Source of the DNA: Holacanthus passer
Taxonomy: Eukaryota; Chordata; Actinopteri; Pomacanthidae
Direction of reading: 5' to 3'
Assembly: GCA_025331565.1 (NCBI GenBank)
Contig: JAFREQ010000062.1
Coordinates: 902,501 to 966,500, forward strand
DNA: 64,000 nucleotides
A program made the translations under genes and the position numbers. The notes below the pieces were generated by a model that saw nothing but the letters and a program-made list of their open reading frames with translations, searched no databases and was not told the DNA's origin. Positions 28,777 to 42,600 of the stretch are shown in pieces (positions within the stretch are counted from its first letter, which is position 1; each line of letters begins with the position of its first letter).

Positions 28777-31700
28777 TTTATTTTTCTTGATGATTTCCAC
28801 AAGATGTCTTTTAAGATAATTCAGTAGAACATGATCTTCACACTCACCGTCCATCTTCATCACATCGTTCGGTGTTTCCAATCATCTCCATCACTCTGGC
28901 AGTTCAGCCTCTCTCATCAGTTTTCACTCCTTCTGACACAAAAACACAGAATTATACAATTATTTCTATGGTCAAAACATAGCAAGGTAGTTCATATCAG
29001 AGAGCTGTAGACTGTGCAACGTAAAATGATGTGATGCAAAACAAAAGCTATAATTTTGTGGTGTGAACATGAACAAACACCCAGAGACACAGTACAACCA
29101 TTAAACATAACCGCTGAATGCTTGTAGCAAACATGGAAGGAAGGAAGTGCAACAATCGTCTTGATTTTTGTTTTCAGACCTGTGGTGAAACCGGTTCACC
29201 TGTTTGCTCGTGAAAGGTCAGCGTGATTATTCTGTTACCTGAGCGGCGAGCTGCGACTGAAGCTGTGGGAAGCTTCACCTTCTAACCTCAGGTGAGGCCA
29301 AGAGGGCAGAGACGCAGCGCTGTGGAGCGGGTTGGATTTCAATCATCAGAGAACGCAGACGTCACCTCTTTGCATGCTTAAGATGCAAACACAGAAAGGT
29401 GAGAGAGGAGATTTGACACTCGCAGGTGTAGGATGACGCCTTGAATCGAACTGTTACCGCACTGAGATGTAATGTGCACCGAGACAATGGCAGGCCTGGG
29501 AACGGGGAGATTGATACGACAGAGAAGCGAGTGAGGTAAGACAACATATCTGAGAGGATAATGATCAAGTGAACGGAGTGAAAACGCCGGAAAGAAAAAA
29601 ATCAAACAGGTTTTAAAAATGAGGAAATAAAGGTGAAGTATGCAGAAGCGCAACCTGCGAGTGTGAGAAGCCACGAGCAGGTCGGTAACTCGAGCCTCAT
29701 GTGAAGCCTCAGCGACAGGAACTGAGGTCAAGAATACACTGAGTCAATGCTAACCGGCTGCAACACACACATTCCCTAACACACACACACGAGAGGTGAA
29801 TTCATCGACACACACACTGACACACACTTCCTCTCCATCTCGGCGGCTCCGAGCTCCTTCTCACAGAGATTATGTGGCCTGAGACGAGCTCTGACACGCC
29901 GACGGAGACGGTGAGTCAAGAATGGAACCTTTAACCCGGAGGGGCCACAATCTAAACATACACACAGGGGTCATCAGCCGGGCCCCTGGACGAAGGGCCC
30001 CCGGGCACAATACTGGAAAAGGCTGCAAGGATCCACGTTGATGCTCCTCAATGAAACATACAAATGTTACAGGAAACAATTTATGGAAAACTGAGCGAAT
30101 GTGTTCTGCAGTCAAACATGTAATTTTCTTGACTAAATATAATAAGACTATAGTTGACAGTCATGCTAAGGTAAACATGCTAATCATGCAATGCTAACAT
30201 GCTGAGATTTAGCAGGAATGTTTCAGGAATGGCATCAGTTTAGGTTGTTAACTTTTGCGCTGGAGGACAATTAAGGGATCCCAAAGTTATTCCAATTCCT
30301 CGTGAGTGGAGCTTGAACGTGGGTATCAAGTTCAAACCATCTAATTTCACCTAAAGCCACAAAATGTCAGGGAAAAAGTTGTGGGATCATCAAAGTCATT
30401 AGGATCCATCCTCTGGAGACCATGACTGTACGAAATCTCAGGCTAATCCACCCACTTGTTGATATTTTCGTCTGGACTAAAGTAGCAGCTAAAACACTAA
30501 AATACACATCAGACTCAGTTTAATTGAGCCCTTTGACTTTCCAACAGCAAACTTTCATACTTTCACATGTGCTTCAAACAGGAGCTCGGGCTCAGGGGCC
30601 TCTGACCTCTTGGGGTTGACAGACTGTGTTAACCCACCTTTGTAGCTTGTGACCTCTTATTAACGAAATGATTACCGGCGACCCCGACATACAAAGGGCG
30701 ACTTCAGCTTGGAGAAGCTTTCGTTTGAATCATTTTTAGAGGCCTGAAAAGGTCGATCTTCACATTCTTGTTTGTTTTTCTTCCTCTGACCCGACAGATT
30801 TCCAACAGACCCTTCCAGCAGATTTCTTCACAGACCCCGATGAATAAACGAATCTGTCGGGAACAAAAATTGGATGTTAAAAGTTTCACCTTTGCCAACG
30901 AGAAAATTTGTTTTCCTACTTTCCGTTGCCAGTTGGAGCGACACCATCACATTTCCATTCATTATCTTACCTGCTTATCCTTCGCAGGGTCACATGGGGC
31001 CAAAGACAAACACTGAGCATCACATTCAACCTATTATTAATATTAATATTTCTGTTTAGTAGAGAAAAGCTTCTTTGCATCGAGGCCATGAAATAATTAT
31101 GAGTACAATGGTTTTGCGTTATTAAATCAGGCTGACAAATGACTTTATGTTCATTAGCTGAGTCTTTCCACTGAGTAATTACCTGAATGTGGCTATTATT
31201 TAGTCACAATTACAGCAAACTAAATCTAATCATCAGTGATTATTTAGCAAATTATCTGAAACGAATCAAAACAGTTCAGGATTATGTCTCTGGTAAGAAC
31301 TCACAATGAAATTCAGGACTCTCTCACAACTGAAAACAGATGCATTAATAAAGACATGACAAAACACTGGTGCTGTTAAGCAACAAGCAGGACACAACTG
31401 AGAAAGCACAATACATTTGACTTTACGCAGACAAATGTTCAGGCTCGTGGAAGCACTGATTCATTCCTGGTGACGATCTGCCAACAATCTGATGGATCTA
31501 ACCGCATGAATAAATCAGACAGAATCTATTTGCTGCTATAGAAGGAAGGAAAAATTGAAGGGAAAACAACTTATTTGTTTGAGAAGCCTGTTTGTCCTGT
31601 GCAAGTTAACATCAGCTGAAATACTCCGACTTTAAAGGAGCAATATGGAAGAATTGGACACATTTCGAAGGTGACTCCAAACAGACAGGGGGCAGCGTAT

Positions 31701-33680
31701 CACCAGAGGAACGGCTGCTCACATAGTTCCGCACCGAGCACCGAGGGAGGATTTACAACCAGCTAAATTTGTCTGTCTGATGTTTGGCGTTGGGGTTTGA
31801 AAAGCTTTTCTGCTGATCACAGCTGTGAGAGAGAATCAAACCAGGCCATAAAACCAAAACATTATCATACAGAATCTTTGCCAAGCACTTCTCGCCAGGA
31901 TCCGTGACCTTTATGAGCTCAAACTGACCGCACTTCTGAGCAAAAGTGTCTCGTCGGACCTCAAATTTCAGCATCGGTGGAATGTTTTTACTGGCAGCGC
32001 AGAGCAGGTGTGACGAGTGAAAAAAGAAAATCAAATCAGCGGATAAAATACACAGAGACTAGAGAGAGCAAAGGCTGAACTTTATGAGGCCCAGGGAGGA
32101 AAAAAAAAAAGAGGCCCAGACTTTAAAGAGTTAAAAATAGTTTGGAATAATATTATTCTGCTCATGAGAGAGGATCAGGGAGCTGGATGGTGATATAACG
32201 TCTGAGCTGGCAGAGCTGCCCGAGGAGCCACGAGCAAGACGATGAGCTCAAACTAATTCACTTAGATTCATGTTATTAGGGACTTTGTCTGAATCCTTAA
32301 TCTTACAATGTTGGAATATATCATATATGAGCAGAGGATAAAGGAAACAACATGAAGATTTTCCAACATCAGCAGCATTTGGTGTTTTTCTCCAATCTGA
32401 ATCCAGAATCAAATGTGCTTAGTGAACTGAAATGTTCAAATCCCTCATTGAATATGTTTCACATTTTTCCAGAGAGATGATTTTCTTTTCATCTAATACT
32501 AATAAAAACAAGAGAAAACGTAAAAGACTCAATAAGAGATTGGTCAGAATCGGAAACTTCACAAAATTTATCAACGTTGAACCAAAAGCAAACAGACGTT
32601 AATTCACAGAAACAAAGAAATAACGGGAACAAAACATTTTAGTCAGTGAAATAATTTAGTGGGACAAACAATTTTACATTTACATACATAAATTAACTTA
32701 TGTGTCATGTTCTCTCTTTGTGTATTTTTTTTAGCCCTTCCACAGCTCAGAATCACCTCCGCCCTCCCATAAGGCATGACATGGTTTGTGCAGCATTGTC
32801 ATTATGTGTGTATGATTTCTGGATTTGAATAGAAGTGTTTCAGAGTTCCCAGGCCGAGGTCTCACGCCGAGTCTATGCGACATAAAGACGTGTTCTGGAG
32901 AGTTCCCAGGCTGTCATGGAGTCTTTATGGAGTGTAAGTGTGTGTATTAGATCCTCTTCTCACACTCCTGTACGCTTCGCCCCGGGCTACAGGAAACCTC
33001 ACAGAAGGAGGGAGGGAGGTGGAGGAGGGGCGGGGGGTGTCTGAGCATCCATCAGCCCGGCTCAGAGCGCTCTGTCTGGGCTCGCTGCGAGGGCCGCAGG
33101 GCGGGCACGGAGCTCCCCCGAACCCTCTTCATCTTCCCCGATGTCATTATTTCTCCTCCTGTCGGTGTCTATAACAGAGGATTATCTGTTCCCACCTTCT
33201 TTTAAAAATGTTTTTCTCTCAGGTGGAGCAGAGAAACGGCCAATGGAAGAGGAGGATTTTTTTTTCCTTACAGTTACAGATTTCTCACTTTTTTTTTTGG
33301 GAAAAGAAAAAAGTGGGAAAAAGCCAAGAGGAGCAGATGTGAAATATTCCATTGACTTATTTCTCTTGTGTTATGTGTCCTGCGTCCTCGTTCTTCTCCA
33401 ACATGAAATTGCAGTGTCAGCAAGGATGAGTCATTGTTTCTTAGAGTTATTTTTTTTTTAGTGGTGACTCTCTGAGAAAGACAAAAACGCCCCCATCTTA
33501 AAAGAAAAAAAAATCCATTGTTCTCTAGTCGCCTGTGCAAATGGAGCTCGACTTACTTGGCTTTCTATCAAGAGCCTTTTAAAGAGGTAAAGGTGCATTT
33601 CGAGTGTACGAGCTGGTGTCTCCTCCTCTGGTCCACAGAGGAGAGCAGGAAGGATGACAAAGAGGAAGGATGGGAGGGGT
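28777..33680 (-). other. possible long 3' UTR of clcn5
   Basis: Reading downstream of the clcn5 stop, the first canonical minus-strand AATAAA that I found is at 28777-28782. If it is used, the 3' UTR is about 4.9 kb, in line with the long 3' UTRs known for mammalian CLCN5. No coding exon was recognised here. The stretch includes a GC-rich block (about 32,985-33,140) and a repeat fragment at 30,951. A variant signal closer to the stop cannot be excluded. Confidence 0.3.
30951..31032 (+). repeat. teleost interspersed repeat, copy 2
   Basis: CCATTCATTATCTTACCTGC, then CTTCGCAGGGTCACATGGGG, matches the start of the same repeat family as the copy at 24,829. The copy skips the middle of the element and ends in a CATCACATTCAACC-like tail, so it is internally deleted. 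Confidence 0.55.
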
Positions 33681-36600
33681 TCAGTTGAAGAGGATGGAGT
33701 CTGGGTCTCTGTTGGCGATCTGTGCCATGTGTTTCAGGATGTCCTTCTTAGTGATGATTCCCAGCAGCCTCCTAATGGCACAGAGAGAAAAGAGAACAAG
33801 TCATGGAAAAGCTAATTACTTCACATCATACTTTGTTGGCTTTGTCATGGAAAGTTAAAGAAGTGACAGAAAGCAGAGACACACACACACTGAGAAGAGG
33901 TACTATGAACTCCTTTCCTGACATTGTGGTTTATTACGGCCCCAAAAGGAAACAGGCTCGCAGCAGGAGATCACAGTCACATGACAACAGAGAGTAAACA
34001 GAGCGAAGGAGGCTCTGATCACAACAGAGCTAATCACAGCCGACACTTCAGCTCGAAATAAGTTCATATTCTGGACAGTCGAACGTTAAATGAGTTGTTT
34101 TCACAGGATAAGCTGACGATAACAAAAATATAAAAATCACCAGCATCATCCTTTAACAAAAGAAGCAAAGAACAAAACAAGAAGCTACTATTTCTATAAA
34201 ACTGACAGCACAGTCCCCCAGAGGTCCCAAAGCAAATATCTCAAACAAATGATCTGACGGGACTGAATCATTCGCTTCAGCCTCTGAATGTGAATTTGAC
34301 CAGTGTGAATAGAATAATAGAGTAAAAAAAAGAAAACCGCACTTGAAATGTCAAGGCTGACGCCATGTTTTTGTGGTCTCTGTCATAATTGCGTGTCCAA
34401 TTTCTGAGTAAAGCTCTTCTAACAGGCATGTTTTGCAAAATAAATGACTAAATCTGAGCTGACAAGAGAAAAGAAACAAAAGCAGGCGAGTGTTTCTGAG
34501 CTCGGCGAGATATGAACTGCCAACCTTGAAGGAAAGATACTAACTCATCTCCAGATAAGTCTGGGAAAATACCTCTGTTTCCAGTCAGAGGTGGAATTAA
34601 CAGTATCTATCACACAGGACGGCCGCAGAGATCTTACGCCTCAAGGCCTTTTTTTTCCTCAGTGCGTTCTTCAGCCACAGACAATGAGAGAGTCACGGGC
34701 TCTGAAACCTCACGTGAAAACACAAATCCTGCCCGATCAAGCAGAGAAGGCAACGACTTCCTTCAATTCCTTCTCGCCCGAAGCCCAAACCTTCCCCTCA
34801 CCTGTTCCCATTTACCCTCTGTCCCACACGATCCCTCAAAAAAATGTTCCATCTTCACGTCACACGTGGATCCACTCTGGTATTAACGTCAGCAGCCCAT
34901 CTGAAGCAAATATGTGCGAGTCCTGTGGAAGCTGTTGGGCCTGTCAGCAGCCTTTCAGCGGCTGTGTGTACAGTCAAACGTGCCCATGGGCAAGGCAGCG
35001 AGTGAAGCTTATACTGATGGTTCCTAATGAGATGTTCTGGTGGGGAGCAGCGGCTAAATGCCCATGAAGTAAACATGTGGAGCTGAACTCGAGGGCGCCT
35101 GTTGACAGCGGCTGATTTCTGGTAATGGGAAGCAGGGCTCAGTTGCATTATGGGAAACGTAGGCTGCAGCATTTTTGGAACTTGAGCCACATCACGGACT
35201 AAAACTTTATATTTTGGCCTCTGCAGCTTTTTACTTTGACTGTTTTATTTTCAATCTGCCTCTTTCAAGACATCCAACTGTATCGTCACAGGGCTTAGCA
35301 GAAAAAGAAAGAATACATCAAGAGGTAGAACAAAGACTCGTCCTCTGCTCAGTTTCCTAAACACTTCATAAATCACGTCTTGAATCACTTTGAAGCGGCA
35401 GGTTTGACTCAAGACTTTTATGAGTTACGATAAATACAAAAGCAGTATAATATTGGTCCAACAGCAAAATTACTGAACTGCTCCTCTTCTTCCTGTGTTG
35501 CATCAGAACACAAACACAAGCTCACTGGATCTGTAACATCTCCACGGCGTCAACATGGATGTTTTCCATTACAGAGACCTACATATGCTGTATATGAGCA
35601 CAGACAGATGAACCCAGTTACCACGTCTGAAAGGGGCTCTAAAAACTGTCCTCGGTAAAGTTTATGGTAATGAGGTCAGCGGCAGTGAGATTTAGGAAAA
35701 TACACCTGAAGAATGTTTGCCCTCTCTCTCCTCCCTCCATTAGCCGTCCATGTCTTCCTCCTCTGAGCCTCCTCGCTTCTCCTTTAATGTATAGCCTGAC
35801 AGCAGATTGACCCGAGGCGCTCCTACACATCCATCTGTCACCTCTTCCATCCCTCCACAGGCACCACTTCCTAAAGCTATCTCACTTTACAGACGTGAGA
35901 GCGTGGTCAGTTTACGTATTCGTCCATCTTTCCTCCCGTCATCACTCCTTCCTTCCTTCCTTTTCTTGTCCTTAATGTTATGTCACAACAAACATCACAA
36001 ATTTAAAACACACTGTAGGAGTAAATCAGAGTTAGTTCTCACCCGTTATGTGTAACCAGACACTGGCGCAGCCCCAGCTTCCTGAATATATCCACAGTGA
36101 TGTCCATAGGTGTGTGGTCGGTGACCGTGAAGGGGCTCAGGTCCATGATGCCTCTGAGGCGGAGGGGTGGTGGAGCATCAGCAGCCTGAGCCGGAGCGTG
36201 CTCAGTGAACACCACCTGGGAGGCGCTGACGACGCCCTCCTGGCGCTTTCGGGCGTTGTCTGAAAGTACATTTAAGTGAGTGAGATGGAGAAAAAAGAAC
36301 GAAAGAAAATTGAGTAACATTTTCAAAATAAAAGACAACTCATACTCAGGATTATAAATGTTTTAAACTTTCAGCTGATGTTCTTTCCTGTTACGATGGA
36401 CTGACCTATTGATATGAGCAGGTCTCTTCTGAGTACAAATCCCACAAGCCTCTGGGACTCCTGAGAGACGACCACAGGGAAGCCACTGTAGTGAGTGCTC
36501 TCCACCAAGGTCTGGGGACAAATAAAACCAGGACATGACATATGAAACATGGTACAACAACTACAAGTACACAACCTATAGGAAAGCGCAAGAACTCTTT

Positions 36601-39600
36601 AGATTTTTCTTATTTTATTTGTTGGTTTGACAGTTTTAGAAGTTGAGATCTGTATCTAAATCTGCACACATTTTGCTTTAATATAACCACATGTGCTTTC
36701 CATATTACTGTTTTCTGCTCTGCGTTCCAGTGAGTTACGATCTTCTCTATGCCGTTATGTGTGTGCATGTGTCCATACCTCCACCTCCCCGACGGTCATG
36801 CCCTCCTGTGTGAGCACAGCCAGCGCCGGGTCCGACCTCCTGGGCCTCATCACGTCCACAGCCAGGCTGCTGTGCTCAAACTCCTCTTTAGGCTCCAGGA
36901 ACGGGTATCCATTCAGCCGGATGTGAGCCTGCACGGGGTTTTGTAATGATACATTTCAAGGACAAAATATTTCTAAATTATGGGCTTACGTTATGGGAAG
37001 ACGTTCACATAAACCAGTCTAACTCAGCACAGTACTACACAAAGACTTGTGACTCATACAGAGGACGCCTCACCTCATAGATTCCCTCTCTTCCGAAAGC
37101 ATCTGCCACCCATTTGCTGGTCATGGTGGCAGCCATGAGTGGGACGATGTACTCCAGACCGCCAGTCAGCTCAAACATGATGACTACCAGCGACACCGTC
37201 ATACGAGTCACTCCACCTGGAGGCAGACAGTGTTAACGATATGCTTGAATGAAGTTTACATGAATACCAGTGTTACTACAGTATGATGAGGGAGCATAAG
37301 GCTGGAGGAGATACTTTTCCTATACTGGAGTTTATGTCATTCTAACTCAAGAGTAGAGTTCGTCTTCCACTCTGAACCCAATTCTAATCATGTTGATGGG
37401 TGCGGTCAGAAACCAACTTTTAACTTGATGCCACGTCTTCCTCCTCTGTGGCTCCTTTCCTCTAAACAACTCACTTAGGTCAACTGGACATGAAAGAGTT
37501 TCATTGTGAGTGTTGTATATCTGCTTTTAGGAGGATAAAAAACAAGCTCTCTTGTTAGTTGCTCAGCAATTCAAAAATGCAAAAATGGGGACGATTGTTT
37601 GCTCTCAAAATGGTTCCCTGATGCTGATTTGTAAGTACATTCACATGATTTTCAGCAAGAGAAAGGTTACAATTACAATTACATTGACCAATATCCTCAA
37701 ACAGAGTTATGTGTTATTTTACAGTCAATCTTTTTCAGCAAAACAGTGAAAGCATAAGAAGCTAAAATGTCAGTTACAACTTATTCTTAACTTAATCTTG
37801 TCAATTTATTGTCCATGACCAAAACCTTCTTCAGTTTCTATCTGCTTAAGAGGCTGAGAGAGAATCAATTTACCAGTCACAGCTAAACAGTTTCTGGCTT
37901 GTGACTTTTCTCAGTACGTCATTGCTTTTTCAACAGAATTAAAAGGGATTTGCTTTGGTGAGCTTCCATAAAACAGAAACCTCAGGACATCACGTACAGT
38001 AAGTATACAGAGACATAAAACCAGCGGTAAAAAGATAATGATAATAACCAACAGTAAAATCTTTATGTATAAAAGAATAACACAATAATAATAAGTGTTG
38101 TCATGATGTACACCATCATACACTGACCATTACATTAAGGACCAGAGCTCTAACAGCACATTAGCAGTGTAGGTTCAGGATACACGCGACCTCTGGGCGA
38201 CTGCTGTTGCACTGACAACCTTTTTAAAAGCCAAATGAGGAAATTACAAACATAGACAAATAATAGAGCAATAAAGAGAAAACGATCTCTGGCTTTGATA
38301 TCTACTCCCTGCTGGAAGTGATTTTTGGCCACCTGCATTAAATGCTACTTTATGAGAGCTATCATAAAAGGACAGAATGTTCTGAATTGGTACAAAGCAA
38401 CAGGAAAATACGGGTAACATATTTCAGAAACCAAAAAACACAGACAAGACAGATGAATGTGGCCTTTTAGTCTGAATGCTCAAGTTGAAACTCGCTTCGA
38501 ATGGTAAGAATCTAGTGCCCATCTGTTTTTATACAAACATTTCCTGAGTGTGACAAAGAGCCACAGTCATCTGTTGAAAGCACTTCTTTACTCACTGACC
38601 AAGCAACTTTCTCATCATCCATCAACACTTAGAAAACATATGAAACAGCAACAGTGAATATGGGGAAAAACATCTGGTTGGCAAGTTGTCGTACTTAATC
38701 TAACCACCACCTTCATGATAATGTGCATATTTATTACCTCCGCCAACGAGGTCATGTTTTCGGTTTGGCATTTGTCAGCAGGATAACAATTTTCATGCAG
38801 CTTGGTAGAAGTGTGGAGCATGAGCCAAGAAAGAAGCCATTACACTTTAGAGAGGAGCTGAGTCACAGGGTGGACATGCTAATTATTTCTCATTTTCTGG
38901 CAGACTAAATGCCATAAATCTTAAAATCCAGTAAATGGTAGTCAAGTAAAGTTCAATCATGACACATCAGCCACATGAGTTCCTGAGTTTTCAGTGGGTC
39001 GTTTTAAGAACTCATGGAATGAATCCAAAAACTCAACTGATTTAATAAAAATGTAAAAACTTTTGTCATTGATTGATTGAATAAATTGTCTGAATCGGTG
39101 CAAACACTGTAAATTACCACAACATTAAAGCATTTCTGTCTTAATTGAGTCCTAATTAAATTACTTTTTTGAAAACAAGTAAAAAGAAACCTGATTTTTA
39201 GAACATACTTCTAACTTTTTAATTTGCTTTGAAACCAAAATGATATATTGTCAATTTTTTTATAATACTTTCGGGAATCGAAACCACTGTGAAATCTCAG
39301 TCCACCCATTTTACACAACTTATCTGGGTCACAGTGGAAGCAAACAGAGCGGAGAGGTCCAGACGTCCCTCTTCACACTCACATCCAGCTGCTCTCTGGG
39401 CATCCTGAGACATTCCCAAATCAGACTGAACATGTAACCTTAATCCCATGAATCCCTCTGGCAAACTGCCAGTCGTATGTTCCCAGAATACCACTGTAGG
39501 GAGGCATGTAGAAAACATCCTGGTCAGACGCACAAACAACCTGGAATCTATTCCAGGCTGCTTCTGGATATCTGAGCTCCTCCCTATAGACACCCCATTC

Positions 39601-42600
39601 TGGCTGTTTCGGTCACTGAATCGAGAGCATCACCTTCAGGCTCAGCCCCGTCTTCACCTCGACCGTCTGAGGAAATGTTCTCCTCAGATCAGTCTGTTCA
39701 AATCAAGCACCAACCCAATCTCACCTAGACATGCAGCGGCTCCGACCATGGCGTAGAGCCCCGGGGTGATGCAGTCTGCTCCGGGTGAGCACCACCCTTT
39801 GAAGATGAACCAGTCGTGGTTGTAGTAGGCCAGCTGCTCCATGCCGACCCCCAGCAGCCGGCCAGCGATGGCTCCCACTGCCATACTGGGGATGAAGAGA
39901 CCAGAGGGAACCTGGGAGGACAAGTGGAAGTCAAGGATGAGCCAGAGCTGCAGAGCAAATTAAATCATTTTCATGACACTGTAAAAGAACTGTCCACAGT
40001 AAACAGGAATCTCTGGTCTTGAAGAGTCACTGTCTGACCAAACCGATAGGTCTGAGGGATTATTATGCTGGAAACATTCATTCAGCCAAATAAAGCACAT
40101 CATCACTCAGTTTAAAACTATGACCTTTTCTGGAGAACAATGTCTCTTACAAACATGTAAACCTCACAATCACTAACTTGATCCTTCAGTGAGCCACATG
40201 ATAGTGAGTCATGCTGCTGTGATTCAGCATAGGAACCACGAAAAAAAAAAGGCTCCAGAGCTTCGATTACACTTCATCAGAACAGCAAAATGGCCCAGAT
40301 GAGCAATTTCAGTGAATGAAGCTATGATGCTGGTTTAAAGTCTGGTTCCAGATACATCAGAGGCAGCTGTCTCTATGGCATTGATGCACGCGATGAGTTC
40401 ATAGGGAGCGGTGCATTCATAAGAAACCATCAGCCAAAAATGCCTTAATGATGACAGAGTTCAAAAGAGCGGTGACACTTGTATTTGTGATATTTGTGTG
40501 TGTGTGTGTGTGCGTGTCAGGACCAACCTTCATGCCAAAGGTAATCACAGTGATCATCATCTTGAAGATTAAAGCCAGGGCCAGCTGCCACAGAGCCGTG
40601 TACAGGCCTTCACCTGCCGGCCGGTCAGCGAGACTGTTACCTACACCTGTTTCTGATGTGTTGGTCGGCTGCAAAGTATGAAGGAGACAGACAGAGACAG
40701 AAGAGAGCAATATAGAAGAAGGAAAAGAAGACAGAGAGAGGAGAAGGTGGAAAATATGTTTAAAATTACTCAACAGGGTGAAACAGTTTCAGAAAATGTA
40801 GTACAACTCTGATTCCAAACAGTTGGAACACTGTGAAAATGAAAACAGATGCAATCATTCGCAAACAAATTGTGTTTACTGACAACAGTTTTCCAAAGTG
40901 TCCCTGAGTGCATGTATTAATCTCCTTTATTTCTCCTTATATCATATCTCCTTTTCCTGTGTTCACAGAGTGTTGAACCTCTCTCCATCCTCGCTTGTGA
41001 ACAACTGAGTCTTTCCAGGATGAACCTTTCATACCCAATCATGATCCTATCACCTGTTACCAATGAACCTGTTTACCTGTGGAATGATCCAAACAGGTGT
41101 TTTCAATCAGTCCACAACTTTCACAGTCTTTTGTTGCTCCTGTCCCAACTTGTTTGAAACATGTTGCTGCCATCTGTCACAACCAGCTGTGTGGCCATGA
41201 CAAAGAATGGAGACGCACAGTACATTTAAATAATGATTTTATTAAAGTAAATGAATAACTAAGTTAATTTAAAATAGACATAGTGTGTGTTATCAGTAGA
41301 ATCAGTAGTGTAAGTGTGTGCATGAGTGGAAGAACATGGTGGTGTAGTGTTGTAAAGTGCAGCAACACAGAGCAAAGCAAAGCAAACTGAGATGTGATCT
41401 CAGGCAGGAGGACGAGAGAGAGACTGATTTTTAAGGCCACACAAGGCGCAAGCTAACCTGTTTGTAGCCGCAGAGCTGAGAGGAGTCGAGCAGCGAGCAG
41501 TCGTTGAACAGCTCAGAGATGAGCTCGGCTCCACTCATCCTGGTGTAGCTGTTGGGGTAGGCGATCACAGCGGTCAGTGCTGCCACCACCAGCACCTCGA
41601 TGACGGGGTAGTGACCCAGACGAGTGGATTTACCTTTAGAGAGATGCTGATTAATAGGTGCACTGGAATTAGAAGGAAAAGGGTTCATTTAAATCAAGGC
41701 CACACACACACACACACACATATTCTCCATAACTTCACTACTCACGTCTCCTGCACCAGGCGATGTTGGCCTTGATGAACAGCGCCCCCCAGAGGCCTCC
41801 GAATATTCCCAGCAGGATGAAGGGGGCCAGCTCCACCAGGTGCCAAGGGGCGTGAAACTCCACATAGAACAGCACCAGGCGGCTGTTTCCAAACGGGTTG
41901 ATGGAGCGCAGAGTGAAGGCTGCGACCAGGGCGGCGAAGAACGAACGCCACAAAGTCTTCAGGGGGAAGTAATAACTCACCTGGAGGAAAGAGAGAGGGA
42001 CAGAGAAAAGGAGAGAACACATCAAATCATAGACATTTTGTATTAGGAAAGACAAACCTACTTTTCTTTGCCAATATAAATATGCCTGAATGAAAACAAC
42101 AAATCGCTGTCATGAAATCAATTTTGCATGACGTGTATGTTACATAACTGTGGTGGATTTTAGGTTCAGTGGTCCTGTGGTGGATCTGCAGACAGCAGAT
42201 TACCAGACAAATGAGTGAGACGGGTTCATCAGCAGAAAAGTGTCACATAATTGCAGCTCACCTCCTCCAGGCTGAACAGGACTCCACCTATGGGAGCGCC
42301 GAAGGCCACAGACACGCCCACTGCCGCCGCCGCCGATAACACCTGGGCAAACAAACATGTGGATGAAGTTCAGTTGAGATGTTAAACTCTGATACCAATC
42401 TATGAGGAGTCCATTATTTCATTTCTTCAATTTTAATCAACTCAGGATTTAAGTTAAGTTAGTTTTGATTCTGTGAATAAATGTTCTTTGGCACAGTTGA
42501 TGTATGAGATAACTGTGGTTCTGTGATACTTGTGGTACGAATTAAAAAAATAAGAGTGGATATTTGAAGATTATTTTTCTGTAGCTGGTGGTTTTCTAGG

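Larger units (their letters stand above)
37217..39724. other. clcn5 intron with two repeat fragments
   Basis: A 2.5-kb intron between the exons ending GAAACLG and beginning GVTRMTVSL. It contains the repeat fragments at 38,725 and 39,300 described separately. The rest is AT-rich with nothing recognisable. Confidence 0.55.

Noticed and set aside
34591..35067. 158-codon plus-strand open frame in a clcn5 intron
   Set aside because: No recognisable domain, no splice or promoter context, and composition like the surrounding intron. Length alone is not enough in 64 kb.
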